Notes: generated by a model from the letters alone, not told the origin. Counted from the stretch's first letter, positions 46,190 through 58,110 are shown. The stretch: DNA of 64,000 nt from Pomphorhynchus laevis (GCA_012934845.2 WNNJ02000010.1:1-64000); one strand, 5' to 3'. Translations and numbers: made by a program.

Positions 46190-46880
46190 AGAAACTTCTA
46201 ATTTATTGAAAAACGTATTTCAAGAATTAAACATAGAGCTGGGTAGCTCAACTCCATGTAAAGATAAAAGATGTAAATGTTGTGCAGAGATATAGTGAAC
46301 GTTACAAGCACATTTTAGAGTGAACACACCGAATTAATGTACAAAACAAGAGGTAACCATACTTGTAAATCAAATGATATAATATATTTATCACCATGCA
46401 ATGATTGTCAAAAACAGTATATCGGAGAGAGCGGTAGACAATTAAACCTGAGAATGAATAATAGACGTGCTGATATTCCAAAGAACAAAATAGGATTTGA
46501 TGGAGTGGTTAATCACAAAATTGAGTTTCCAAATCATATATTCTCCACGCAAATTGTACAAGGAGGGCTTAAAAATATTTATGAAAGGAAACAAACGGAG
46601 CAATATTGGATAGGAAAAGTCATGAGTGATAAAATGCTAAACAAATATCATGAATATCATGTACCATGATAATTGGAATTTTGGTGTGTGATTGATATAC
46701 GCTGAATTCTTTCATGTAGGAATCAAGAGATATACTGCAGAAAATATTTAGTGTAATCACCTTAAGAAGAAATTTTTCGAAACGCATCGTTTCAATAAAT
46801 TAGAAGTTTTTGTTTTCTGAATTAATTAACTGATAATTACACAGATTATATTTATAAAAATTCTTATATACATATAAAAA
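46190..46880 (+). mobile_element. PLE family P2, GIY-YIG nuclease and 3' end
   Basis: The upstream linker (GSSTPCKDKRCKCC) is separated by stops from a 110-codon frame (46337-46669) with DIIYLSPCNDCQKQYIGESG, the GIY/YIG region with paired cysteines, LNLRMNNRRADI and a C-terminal KQTEQYWIGKVMS, ending in TGA. Then comes a 3' region containing AAGAAGAAATTTTTCGAAACGC and AATAAATT (46761-46800). The nuclease is the last coding part, as in canonical (non-permuted) PLEs. The hammerhead satellite begins immediately after, at about 46880. Confidence 0.82.
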
Positions 46881-47387
46881 TTTAAGAATTTAGTGCCTGA
46901 TGTATGATTAAGCTGCAATACGCACTACCATGCACCGAGATTCCGTAAGAGCGAAACGCGTCTAACGTTGTTGAAGTTTGTCGTCACACATAGGATGACT
47001 GGGTATACGTAGCGACTTTGAATATTGCGAGAATAGTTCAGTTCGATTTCTTGGTCTGATAAGGACATATAGAATGCTGCATGGTGTTTATGACTACTTG
47101 TGAGGAAAACAGCGATTTATTTATGAGTACACCATTGGGTGTTCCAGGGCAGGTGTAACAACAAATTATACTTTATATATTTGTACACTTTAAAGTGTTC
47201 CTGTTAAACAGCATTTCCATTAAAAGGAATTTAGTGCCTGATGCATGGTTAAACCGCAATACGCAATCCCATGCACAGAGCTTATGCTAAATTTCCTCTG
47301 ATGATTCAGATTAAGGGTAGTTCTGTTTTTCGAGCTTTAAACACTGTTTAAGCGTGTGTTAAGGTGCCTATGGATGATTATTGAAGT

Positions 47388-47432
47388 CACGGTATTGATG
47401 AGCTCCGTAAGAGCGAAACCTGTCTACCGTTG
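47388..47432 (+). ncRNA. hammerhead variant with UUGAUGA core
   Basis: Representative of ten copies (list in the array entry). Stem I (ACGGUA/UACCGU), stem II, GAAA and a GUC cleavage triplet with stem III loop CU are intact, but the first core base is U instead of C. In characterised hammerheads this base pairs with the G at position 8, so cleavage should be much reduced. Confidence 0.7.
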
Positions 47433-49450
47433 TTGAAGTTTGTCGTCACACATAGGATGACTGGGTATACGTAGCGACTTTGAATATTGCGAGAATAATT
47501 TTGTTCTTATTCTTGGTCTGATGATATATAGAATGCTGCCTGGTGTTTATGGCTCTTTGTGGGGAAACTAATTTATTTATGAGTACACCGGTGGATATTC
47601 CAGGACAAAGCGAATATATATTCATAAGCGATTTATTTATGAGTACACCATTGGGTGTTCCAGGGCAGGTGTAACAACAAATTATACTTTATATATTTGT
47701 ACACTTTAAAGTGTTCCTGTTAAACAGCATTTCCATTAAAAGGAATTTAGTGCCTGATGCATGGTTAAACTGCAATACGCAATCCCATGCACAGAGCTTA
47801 TGCTAAATTTCCTCTGATGATTCAGATTAAGGGTAGTTCTGTTTTTCGAGCTTTAAAAATGTTTAAGCGTGTGTTAAGGTGCCTATGGATGATTATTGAA
47901 GTCACGGTATTGATGAGCTCCGTAAGAGCGAAACCTGTCTACCGTTGTTGAAGTTTGTCGTCACACATAGGATGACTGGGTATACGTAGCGACTTTGAAT
48001 ATTGCGAGAATAATTTTGTTCTTATTCTTGGTCTGATGATATATAAAATGCTGCCTGGTGTTTATGGCTCTTTGTGGGGAAACTAATTTATTTATGAGTA
48101 CGCCGGTGGATATTCCAGGACAAAGCGAATATATATTCATAAGCGATTTATTTATGAGTACACCATCGGGTGTTCCAGGTCAGGTGTAACAACAAATTGT
48201 ACTTTATATATTTGTACACTTTAAAGTGTTCCTGTTAAACAGCATTTCCATTAAAAGGAATTTAGTGCCTGATGCATGGTTAAACTGCAATACGCAATCC
48301 CATGCACAGAGCTTATGCTAAATTTCCTCTGATGATTCAGATTAAGGGTAGTTCTGTTTTTCGAGCTTTAAACACTGTTTAAGCGTGTGTTAAGGTGCCT
48401 ATGGATGATTATTGAAGTCACGGTATTGATGAGCTCCGTAAGAGCGAAACCTGTCTACCGTTGTTGAAGTTTGTCGTCACACATAGGATGACTGGGTATA
48501 CGTAGCGACTTTGAATATTGCGAGAATAATTTTGTTCTTATTCTTGGTCTGATGATATATAGAATGCTGCCTGGTGTTTATGGCTCTTTGTGGGGAAACT
48601 AATTTATTTATGAGTACACCGGTGGATATTCCAGGACAAAGCGAATATATATTCATAAGCGATTTATTTATGAGTACACCATTGGGTGTTCCAGGGCAGG
48701 TGTAACAACAAATTATACTTTATATATTTGTACACTTTAAAGTGTTCCTGTTAAACAGCATTTCCATTAAAAGGAATTTAGTGCCTGATGCATGGTTAAA
48801 CCGCAATACGCAATCCCATGCACAGAGCTTATGCTAAATTTCCTCTGATGATTCAGATTAAGGGTAGTTCTGTTTTTCGAGCTTTAAACACTGTTTAAGC
48901 GTGTGTTAAGGTGCCTATGGATGATTATTGAAGTCACGGTATTGATGAGCTCCGTAAGAGTGAAACCTGTCTACCGTTGTTGAAGTTTGTCGTCACACAT
49001 AGGATGACTGGGTATACGTAGCGACTTTGAATATTGCGAGAATAATTTTGTTCTTATTCTTGGTCTGATGATATATAGAATGCTGCCTGGTGTTTATGGC
49101 TCTTTGTGGGGAAACTAATTTATTTATGAGTACACCGGTGGATATTCCAGGACAAAGCGAATATATATTCATAAGCGATTTATTTATGAGTACACCATTG
49201 GGTGTTCCAGGGCAGGTGTAACAACAAATTATACTTTATATATTTGTACACTTTAAAGTGTTCCTGTTAAACATCATTTCCATTAAAAGGAATTTAGTGA
49301 CTGATGCATGGTTAAACTGCAATACGCAATCCCATGCACAGAGCTTATGCTAAATTTCCTCTGATGATTCAGATTAAGGGTAGTTCTGTTTTTCGAGCTT
49401 TAAACACTGTTTAAGCGTGTGTTAAGGTGCCTATGGATGATTATTGAAGT

Positions 49451-49495
49451 CACGGTACTGATGAGCTCCGTAAGAGCGAAACGCGTATACCGTTG
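49451..49495 (+). ncRNA. hammerhead ribozyme, fully canonical copy
   Basis: Type I layout with open stem I. Stem I: ACGGUA pairs with UACCGU (6 bp). Core CUGAUGA is followed by stem II GCUC/GAGC with loop CGUAA, then GAAA, a minimal stem III (A-U and C-G around loop GC) and cleavage triplet GUA just before the 3' strand of stem I. All positions known to be required are present. Minimal stem III is typical of tandem satellite hammerheads, such as that of newts, which act best as dimers. Cleavage at successive copies would release unit-length RNAs of about 516 nt. Confidence 0.85.
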
Positions 49496-51514
49496 TTGAA
49501 GTTTGTCGTCACACATAGGATGACTGGGTATACGTAGCGACTTTGAATATTGCGAGAATAATTTTGTTCTTATTCTTGGTCTGATGATATATAGAATGCT
49601 GCCTGGTGTTTATGGCTCTTTGTGGGGAAACTAATTTATTTATGAGTACGCCGGTGGATATTCCAGGACAAAGCGAATATATATTCATAAGCGATTTATT
49701 TATGAGTACACCATCGGGTGTTCCAGGTCAGGTGTAACAACAAATTGTACTTTATATATTTGTACACTTTAAAGTGTTCCTGTTAAACAGCATTTCCATT
49801 AAAAGGAATTTAGTGCCTGATGCATGGTTAAACTGCAATACGCAATCCCATGCACAGAGCTTATGCTAAATTTCCTCTGATGATTCATATTAAGGGTAGT
49901 TCTGTTTTTCGAGCTTTAAACACTGTTTAAGCGTGTGTTAAGGTGCCTATGGATGATTATTGAAGTCACGGTATTGATGAGCTCCGTAAGAGCGAAACCT
50001 GTCTACCGTTGTTGAAGTTTGTCGTCACACATAGGATGACTGGGTATACGTAGCGACTTTGAATATTGCGAGAATAATTTTGTTCTTATTCTTGGTCTGA
50101 TGATATATAGAATGCTGCCTGGTGTTTATGGCTCTTTGTGGGGAAACTAATTTATTTATGAGTACACCGGTGGATATTCCAGGACAAAGCGAATATATAT
50201 TCATAAGCGATTTATTTATGAGTACACCATTGGGTGTTCCAGGGCAGGTGTAACAACAAATTATACTTTATATATTTGTACACTTTAAAGTGTTCCTGTT
50301 AAACAGCATTTCCATTAAAAGGAATTTAGTGCCTGATGCATGGTTAAACTGCAATACGCAATCCCATGCACAGAGCTTATGCTAAATTTCCTCTGATGAT
50401 TCAGATTAAGGGTAGTTCTGTTTTTTCGAGCTTTAAAAATGTTTAAGCGTGTGTTAAGGTGCCTATGGATGATTATTGAAGTCACGGTATTGATGAGCTC
50501 CGTAAGAGCGAAACCTGTCTACCGTTGTTGAAGTTTGTCGTCACACATAGGATGACTGGGTATACGTAGCGACTTTGAATATTGCGAGAATAATTTTGTT
50601 CTTATTCTTGGTCTGATGATATATAGAATGCTGCCTGGTGTTTATGGCTCTTTGTGGGGAAACTAATTTATTTATGAGTACATCGGTGGATATTCCAGGA
50701 CAAAGCGAATATATATTCATAAGCGATTTATTTATGAGTACACCATTGGGTGTTCCAGGGCAGGTGTAACAACAAATTATACTTTATATATTTGTACACT
50801 TTAAAGTGTTCCTGTTAAACAGCATTTCCATTAAAAGGAATTTAGTGCCTGATGCATGGTTAAACTGCAATACGCAATCCCATGCACAGAGCTTATGCTA
50901 AATTTCCTCTGATGATTCAGATTAAGGGTAGTTCTGTTTTTCGAGCTTTAAACACTGTTTAAGCGTGTGTTAAGGTGCCTATGGATGATTATTGAAGTCA
51001 CGGTATTGATGAGCTCCGTAAGAGCGAAACCTGTCTACCGTTGTTGAAGTTTGTCGTCACACATAGGATGACTGGGTATACGTAGCGACTTTGAATATTG
51101 CGAGAATAATTTTGTTCTTATTCTTGGTCTGATGATATATAGAATGCTGCCTGGTGTTTATGGCTCTTTGTGGGGAAACTAATTTATTTATGAGTACACC
51201 GGTGGATATTCCAGGACAAAGCGAATATATATTCATAAGCGATTTATTTATGAGTACACCATTGGGTGTTCCAGGGCAGGTGTAACAACAAATTATACTT
51301 TATATATTTGTACACTTTAAAGTGTTCCTGTTAAACATCATTTCCATTAAAAGGAATTTAGTGACTGATGCATGGTTAAACTGCAATACGCAATCCCATG
51401 CACAGAGCTTATGCTAAATTTCCTCTAATGATTCAGATTAAGGGTAGTTCTATTTTTCGAGCTTTAAACACTGTTTAAGCGTGTGTTAAGGTGCCTATGG
51501 ATGATTAGTGAAGT

Positions 51515-51559
51515 CACGGTACTGATGAGCTCCGTAAGAGCGAAACGCGTATACCCTTG
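51515..51559 (+). ncRNA. hammerhead ribozyme, second CUGAUGA copy
   Basis: Same position in the next higher-order repeat (2,064 bp from 49451). Core CUGAUGA, stem II and GAAA are intact, with GUA cleavage triplet; stem I has one broken pair (UACCCU facing ACGGUA), so it may be weaker. Confidence 0.75.
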
Positions 51560-53389
51560 TTGAAGTTTGTCGTCACACATAGGATGACTGGGTATACGTA
51601 GCGACTTTGAATATTGCGAGAATAATTTTGTTCTTATTCTTGGTCTGATGATATATAGAATGCTGCCTGGTGTTTATGGCTCTTTGTGGGGAAACTAATT
51701 TATTTATGAGTACGCCGGTGGATATTCCAGGACAAAGCGAATATATATTCATAAGCGATTTATTTATGAGTACACCATCGGGTGTTCCAGGTCAGGTGTA
51801 ACAACAAATTGTACTTTATATATTTGTACACTTTAAAGTGTTCCTGTTAAACAGCATTTCCATTAAAAGGAATTTAGTGCCTGATGCATGGTTAAACTGC
51901 AATACGCACTGCCATGCACAGAGCTTATGCTAAATTTCCTCTGATGATTCAGATTAAGGGTAGTTCTGTTTTTCGAGCTTTAAACACTGTTTAAGCGTGT
52001 GTTAAGGTGCCTATGGATGATTATTGAAGTCACGGTATTGATGAGCTCCGTAAGAGCGAAACCTGTCTACCGTTGTTGAAGTTTGTCGTCACACATAGGA
52101 TGACTGGGTATACGTAGCGACTTTGAATATTGCGAGAATAATTTTGTTCTTATTCTTGGTCTGATGATATATAGAATGCTGCCTGGTGTTTATGGCTCTT
52201 TGTGGGGAAACTAATTTATTTATGAGTACACCGGTGGATATTCCAGGACAAAGCGAATATATATTCATAAGCGATTTATTTATGAGTACACCATTGGGTG
52301 TTCCAGGGCAGGTGAAACAACAAATTATACTTTATATATTTGTACACTTTAAAGTGTTCCTGTTAAACAGCATTTCCATTAAAAGGAATTTAGTGCCTGA
52401 TGCATGGTTAAACTGCAATACGCAATCCCATGCACAGAGCTTATGCTAAATTTCCTCTGATGATTCAGATTAAGGGTAGTTCTGTTTTTCGAGCTTTAAA
52501 AATGTTTAAGCGTGTGTTAAGGTGCCTATGGATGATTATTGAAGTCACGGTATTGATGAGCTCCGTAAGAGCGAAACCTGTCTACCGTTGTTGAAGTTTG
52601 TCGTCACACATAGGATGACTGGGTATACGTAGCGACTTTGAATATTGCGAGAATAATTTTGTTCTTATTCTTGGTCTGATGATATATAGAATGCTGCCTG
52701 GTGTTTATGGCTCTTTGTGGGGAAACTAATTTATTTATGAGTACATCGGTGGATATTCCAGGACAAAGCGAATATATATTCATAAGCGATTTATTTATGA
52801 GTACACCATTGGGTGTTCCAGGGCAGGTGTAACAACAAATTATACTTTATATATTTGTACACTTTAAAGTGTTCCTGTTAAACAGCATTTCCATTAAAAG
52901 GAATTTAGTGCCTGATGCATGGTTAAACTGCAATACGCAATCCCATGCACAGAGCTTATGCTAAATTTCCTCTGATGATTCAGATTAAGGGTAGTTCTGT
53001 TTTTCGAGCTTTAAACACTGTTTAAGCGTGTGTTAAGGTGCCTATGGATGATTATTGAAGTCACGGTATTGATGAGCTCCGTAAGAGCGAAACCTGTCTA
53101 CCGTTGTTGAAGTTTGTCGTCACACATAGGATGACTGGGTATACGTAGCGACTTTGAATATTGCGAGAATAATTTTGTTCTTATTCTTGGTCTGATGATA
53201 TATAGAATGCTGCCTGGTGTTTATGGCTCTTTGTGGGGAAACTAATTTATTTATGAGTACACCGGTGGATATTCCAGGACAAAGCGAATATATATTCATA
53301 AACAGATATAGTAATCTGCTTATGAATTTTCCGTAATATATTTAAATTATGCGAAAATAAATAGCTATATATAATATATTTTAAGCTTT

Positions 53390-54302
53390 TCATTTATGTA
53401 ATTTATATAAGCTTTCCCATAATGAAAAACTGACTGTTTGAAAAAAAGTTAAACGAATTCATTGACTAGTTTCGCCTTTAGGCTTTTTCAATACACGAAC
53501 AATGAACAATTTACAATTTTGACCATCCGTACATGCGCGAACAAAAATTAAATACAAAAATGTCCGTGAAAGAATTCATACGATCATATTTACCCATTGT
53601 CGTACAAATGACAAATTGTGCTTTTATTTAAACCATTACTATAATCCGTCATTATTTGAGTTTGCCATTTTGATCCTGCTTTTTTCGTGCATTCGTTGTT
53701 TCATACCCACTACTGATTATGGTGTAATTATTATTATCTAATCCTGAATGTTTTTCCACAGTGTGATTCACTAAACAATCAGCATTTGTCTTGCACATAA
53801 TGTCTGGTTAGCTTAAATTTCATTTTAGATTTAATATCGCTTCGTCTGTTGTTAAGCCTTGAACTTAGGCTTCTACCTGTCTCTCTGATAAATTGAACTT
53901 TACAATGTCCACATTCTGCTAAGTAAACAACATCAAGAGTAGTGTACGTTGCTTTGACGTTTATTTATGTCGAATGAATTTTGTTACGTGTACATTTATT
54001 ACTTTTTTCATAGATTGACAAGTCATACAGTGTTTTAGACCACATGGCCAGCAGCAACCTTCATTCGATATGGTAGTTTTCTCTTTCATTTTTGCACTAA
54101 CTAGTTGTTTGAACAAACTATTGTTGGCAGTATAAATAACTCTTGGCTCTCGACCCTTGATTTCCCATCTTTGACAAACTGTTTTATATGCTCTGGATAG
54201 ATCACGTCCCAAATTCTTAATCTTTCTGTTAAATGGTAAATAGGTTATTGCCTTATCTTTGAAAGGTTTTTCCTTGTTTTCGCTAGAAACCAATCTGAAC
54301 AT
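53390..54302 (-). mobile_element. PLE family P2, linker and GIY-YIG remnant
   Basis: Minus strand. A 113-codon frame (54302-53961) has YLPFNRKIKNLGRDLSRAYK, PRVIYTANNSLFKQLVSAKM and CCWPCGLKHCMTCQSM, the segment between RT and nuclease in PLEs. It is followed, in the next 180 bp, by VVYLAECGHCKVQFIRETGR and SSRLNNRRSDIKSK, a GIY-YIG domain, with a frame change between. Further down (53492-53464) is a hairpin motif AAAGCC-UAAA-GGCGAAAC followed by TAGTC. No RT core remains. It points toward the satellite from the right. Confidence 0.85.
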
Positions 54303-54823
54303 GAAGTTTTTCGTATTTTTTATTTAACTTGATATAAGTTATATGAAATTTTATAACAATTATCTATAATTATTTATTATCTAATTATTAAATTTTGATA
54401 AATTGATTTAGCATTATTATTTTTATTTAGTTATTTATTTTTTTATAAATTTATCTCCTTTTTTATTTTATAATCATATTAAATACGTAGACTAGGCGCC
54501 AAAACCTGATAGCATAGCACTTCCTCCTGATGTCCTCTAATCCTAATTCTGATACAACGTCTGTTATTTATTAGTCAATTAATAAAAATTGACTTTTATT
54601 TTAAATTCCAACTTTTTAGTTTAACTTGATTAAGTTAAAATATTATTAGTATAAAATATTATTAGATTTTATTAGTATAAAATCTTATATTAATTATTTA
54701 CTATTATTTATTATCTAATTGCTAACTTTTAATTTATTAATTTAGCATTATTATTTTTATTTATTTTTATTTATTTATTTATTTTGTATTTTATTATATT
54801 AAATACGTAGACTCAGTTACTGA
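54303..54823 (+). mobile_element. two PLE P1 3' ends in tandem
   Basis: The first runs to 54493 and ends AAATACGTAGACT; immediately after it a second 3' end begins inside the structured block (CCAAAACCTGATAGCATAGC) and runs to the same terminus at about 54823. No coding sequence remains. PLEs are known to form head-to-tail partial dimers. Confidence 0.82.
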
Positions 54824-54871
54824 ATTAATTTGTAAATTGTTGATATATAAGCCTTTCATTATCGTGGCGTA

Positions 54872-56361
54872 TCAGTAGACCGAATTCCCAGTTGACCGAA
54901 TTCCCAGTAGACCGAATTCCCAGTAGACCGAAAAAAAATAAAAACTTTTACCCCTTAATAATGACAGAAATTTTTTGGGTTCAAGGAAAGAAAGGAAGTT
55001 ATATGCCCACAGTAAATAGTTATATATTCCATATGAATAAAAATCTAGGTACAGGAAATATTTACTACACATGTTCACACAAAGGTTGTGGAATGAATAT
55101 AAAGGTTTGGAATGACCAATTAATTATATATGTTGGATTGCATAATCATACTGATGATTATGCAATCATCTATAAATTGCAATTGAAGTCGATAATTTAA
55201 ATGAAGATATAACACAGGCGTTTCATTAGCGCCACTGATTCATATAATGAGGCAAGGAGGGAATTGAGCGACGATCATCGTGGTGGAACGCGAATTATTT
55301 GCCGTTTTCCTTCTTTTGATTCAATGAAGAGTGTCATTTATAGATGCTTCTTTATCGTGACTTTTCAACAGAAAAAAAATGATTATTCTAAGAGATATAT
55401 CATTGATCACAAGATTTTGTAGACTTCAAAATCTAACATTGACAATGGATGGTACTTTTAAATATGCGTCTCGTAACTTCTTTCAGCTGTACATCATATA
55501 TGGTGTGTTTGATGAACAGACCTTTCCTCTGTTTTATTGTTTCTTAGAAAGCCAAACAACCACTACATATATGCACATGTTTAATGCTATTATATCTAGC
55601 TTGAGTAGATATAATATAATTCTTAGCCCAGAAAAAATTTTGATTGATTTCGAGACAGCTTCTTTCAATGCCATTCAAAGATCCTTCCCTCAGACTCCAA
55701 CTTCAGGCTGCCTATTTCATTTTGGCCAAGTTCTTTGGCGCAAAATTTCACAACTGGGTTTAACAGTGAAATATAACGAGGACGTCAACTTTAGAGAATC
55801 AGTTGAATTGGTGTGACTGTTTTAGCTTTAATACCCGTAGATTACAACGATGAGTGTTGGAATTACATTCAAGCAGAGAGAGATGTGTACGTTGTGAGGC
55901 AAGTGATGCATTTTTCTCCTACGTTTTTCTAATTAGATAACAAACACCAGACCTTCATTCAACAGAGCAATTTGGTCGCCATATGGCATTTTCAGAGACA
56001 GAACAAAAAATGCCACTGAAGGGTTTAATTCAAAACTAAATCGTTGGGTTAACAAAATTAATCCCAATTTCTATGAGATTGTCAATAAGATTTTGGAGAT
56101 TCATCAAGACAATAATATTGAGATTTTTAGACTTTTAAATGGAGGAGAAAAAAGAAGAAAAAAATATATGTTGACCAAGATAACAAAATCGTAAGATTGG
56201 TTATTCGCTTTCAAATGGATATTTTAAACATTTAAGAGCTTCTACATGGCTTAAAAAACGCCATTAAATTAAATGTTTAAAAAATATTGATTTAATTGCA
56301 TTTATTTAAGAAATAAGATGTTAAGTGATTTTTTTCGGTCTACTGGGAATTCGTCTACTGA
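54872..56361 (+). mobile_element. MULE DNA transposon with FLYWCH finger
   Basis: A Mutator-like element, about 1.5 kb. Ends: the left terminus has four iterations of a 16-bp motif (CAGTAGACCGAATTCC, one variant) and the right terminus has two in inverted orientation (TTTTTTTCGGTCTACTGGGAATTC). Inside: a FLYWCH zinc finger (54961-55197: KKGSYMPTVNSYIF, GNIYYTCSHKGCGMN, HNH), a diverged linker (FPSFDSMKSVIYR), then the transposase core in an open frame at 55379-55816 with MDGTFKYA (catalytic D24), IDFETA (D90) and CLFHFGQVLWRKI (CxxH signature), and a C-terminal NATEGFN block near 56010 in another frame. At least three frame changes separate these parts, so it cannot make a full transposase. 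No clear target duplication was found. Confidence 0.9.
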
Positions 56362-56999
56362 GACAGAACCTTTAATTATACCCTCTTTCCAGTAGACTGT
56401 ATCTCAACTTTTGTTGTGATCGCTCTAAGTGTTGATCTATGCTACAAATCCGTCGTGCCCGCAGTGCATCATTAAAAATTATCGATCGTTTCACACTGTT
56501 AGAATGTGAGTAAGTGGAATGCACATAACAAAGATTTTTCACCGTTTTTGTGATACATGGTTATAATTCGTTATTTTTTTAAATGGTTGTATTTAAAAAG
56601 TTGACGTTAGTATTGTATTCGTAGGTGAATCTTAAAGATTCAAATGTATTTATATCCGCTATCATAGACAACGGTTCGGGACATACGAACATCGAGAATA
56701 TTTCGACAAGACAATAAAATGGTCTTCCTTGTTAACACAAAACATTACAATTACACAATATAATTACATTATATTACACATAAAAGGCTAATAATTACAT
56801 ATATCTACATTTATTCATTTGCTGGAAAGTTCCATGCGTATGGAAATATCTCCTGAGTAGTCAAACTTTCACTAAAATGGCAACGTCTCAAAATACGCTC
56901 CTGATTCAAAAATATTTCTTAAATTTGTTTGATAATATTAATAATTGAAGGTTATTGAATATGCCTCATCCTAAGTTCAGAATATATTTATATAATCCA
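56362..56999. other. noncoding spacer
   Basis: No gene recognised. An extra CAGTAGACTGTATCTC near 56386 resembles the MULE end motif. Confidence 0.5.
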
Positions 57000-58110
57000 G
57001 GAATATATTTATATATTCTGGACTATATTATTATACATTCAACAACATACAAGCATTAGCTCAAATAGCTGGCTCACAATAAGTTCGTAAATAAATTAAT
57101 TAGTTATTAAAATAAGGAAATGCAACACGAAACATTGCTTGATCCATTCGTAGTCTTATTTTAAAAGTATTAAGTGAACTGCATCCAACGGTGTCTGCAT
57201 CAAGGTTGTTCCAAAGCTCAACAATTCTTCTATCAAATTGCATCGTGCCCAATTTCTGCACTCTGTTTCGAATAGTTAAAGAATAACCGCGAAGAACATT
57301 TGAACCACGTAGTTGAACCCTACTCCGAAGAGGGTGATGAGGACGTTGGAATAAATGCCAAACAAGGCACATATCCATGTACCGACGGGTCCATGTGACG
57401 GTCTCAAGTCCTAATGATCTCAGTCTGTCTTCATAAGGCAGCGACGCTAACGTTGGTGCTAGCTTTGTTGCCCTGCGAAGTACCCTCTCTGATTTCTTAT
57501 GTTCATGCACAGTACGTGGGTATACAACCGGAGCTGCATATAAAAGTCTACTCAATACATGTGCTAAAATCAGAGGCCGAAGAGCAGTCGGATTAACGCG
57601 AACAAACGCGCGTCGAATCATACCTATCATTTTATTGGAGTTGGCACAAGCTTGATCAGTGTGCTTTTTAGTTGATAAATTAGAGGTAACCCATACTCCT
57701 AAATCTTTGTAACTATCGACACTTTCCACAATACAGTCCTTATATGTGTAACAAGCTGATGTTAGTTGCTTGCGAGCATTACCAATAATACGCATGTGTT
57801 TGCATTTCGAAACATTTATCACAAGCTTGTTTGACGCCGCCCACAACTCCACATTATCTATGTCAGTTTGCAAATTATCAACATCCTCACATGAATGAAT
57901 GGGCCGCCATATTTTTAAGTCATCTGCATACAAACATGATCGAGAGCGAATGCACCCAGGCAAATCGTTAACATAAATGCTGAATAAAAGCGGACCCAAA
58001 ACTGAACCTTGAGGTACTCCAATATGACATTCTCTAGACACAGACAATGACCAATCGACAAGTACTCGAAAGCAACGATCACGAAAAAATTCTCTAATCC
58101 ATTTTCATCG
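57000..58110 (-). mobile_element. CR1/Jockey-group LINE, 5'-truncated copy
   Basis: A minus-strand frame open for 315 codons (58047-57100) with RT motifs HIGVPQGSVLGPLLFSIYVN (motif B), CLYADDLKIWRP (motif C, YADD) and a VINVSKCKHMRI block, then the typical non-LTR tail including LWNNLDADTV and a final KIRLRMDQ. The frame continues upstream (WIREFFRDRCFRVLVDW) to a stop near 58110. The endonuclease and the first part of RT are missing. The absence of stops over 945 bp indicates a fairly young insertion. The 3' end is near 57000-57090; tail not clear. This is a different family from the LINE at 59.7 kb. Confidence 0.9.

Larger units (their letters stand above)
46880..53304 (+). repeat. 516-bp satellite with hammerhead ribozymes
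   Basis: About twelve head-to-tail units with a period of 515-516 bp, preceded by one shortened unit. Each unit has a ribozyme segment: cacggta, YTGATGA, GCTC-loop-GAGC, GAAAC, a two-base loop, GTC or GTA, then taccgt. Starts: 47388, 47903, 48419, 48935, 49451, 49967, 50483, 50999, 51515, 52031, 52546 and 53062, each spanning about 45 bp; a degraded one lies at 46934-46975. Each unit also has an internal near-duplicate of about 60 bp beginning ATTTATTTATGAGTACACC. Diagnostic variants (tacgcc, tacatc, gtgactg, ctttaaaaat) recur every 2,064 bp from 49.1 to 53.3 kb. Only the frame at 52186-52449 escapes a stop; it is a chance frame. Confidence 0.97.

Noticed and set aside
52186-52449. 87-codon frame in the hammerhead satellite
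   Set aside because: Exists only because one unit has gtgaaac instead of gtgtaac; the other units have a stop there.
46880-53304. CRISPR-like array
   Set aside because: Units are 516 bp of uniform sequence with no short repeats and unique spacers, and the genome is animal.
54872-56361. Target-site duplication of the MULE
   Set aside because: Flanking 8-10 bp on the two sides do not match convincingly.
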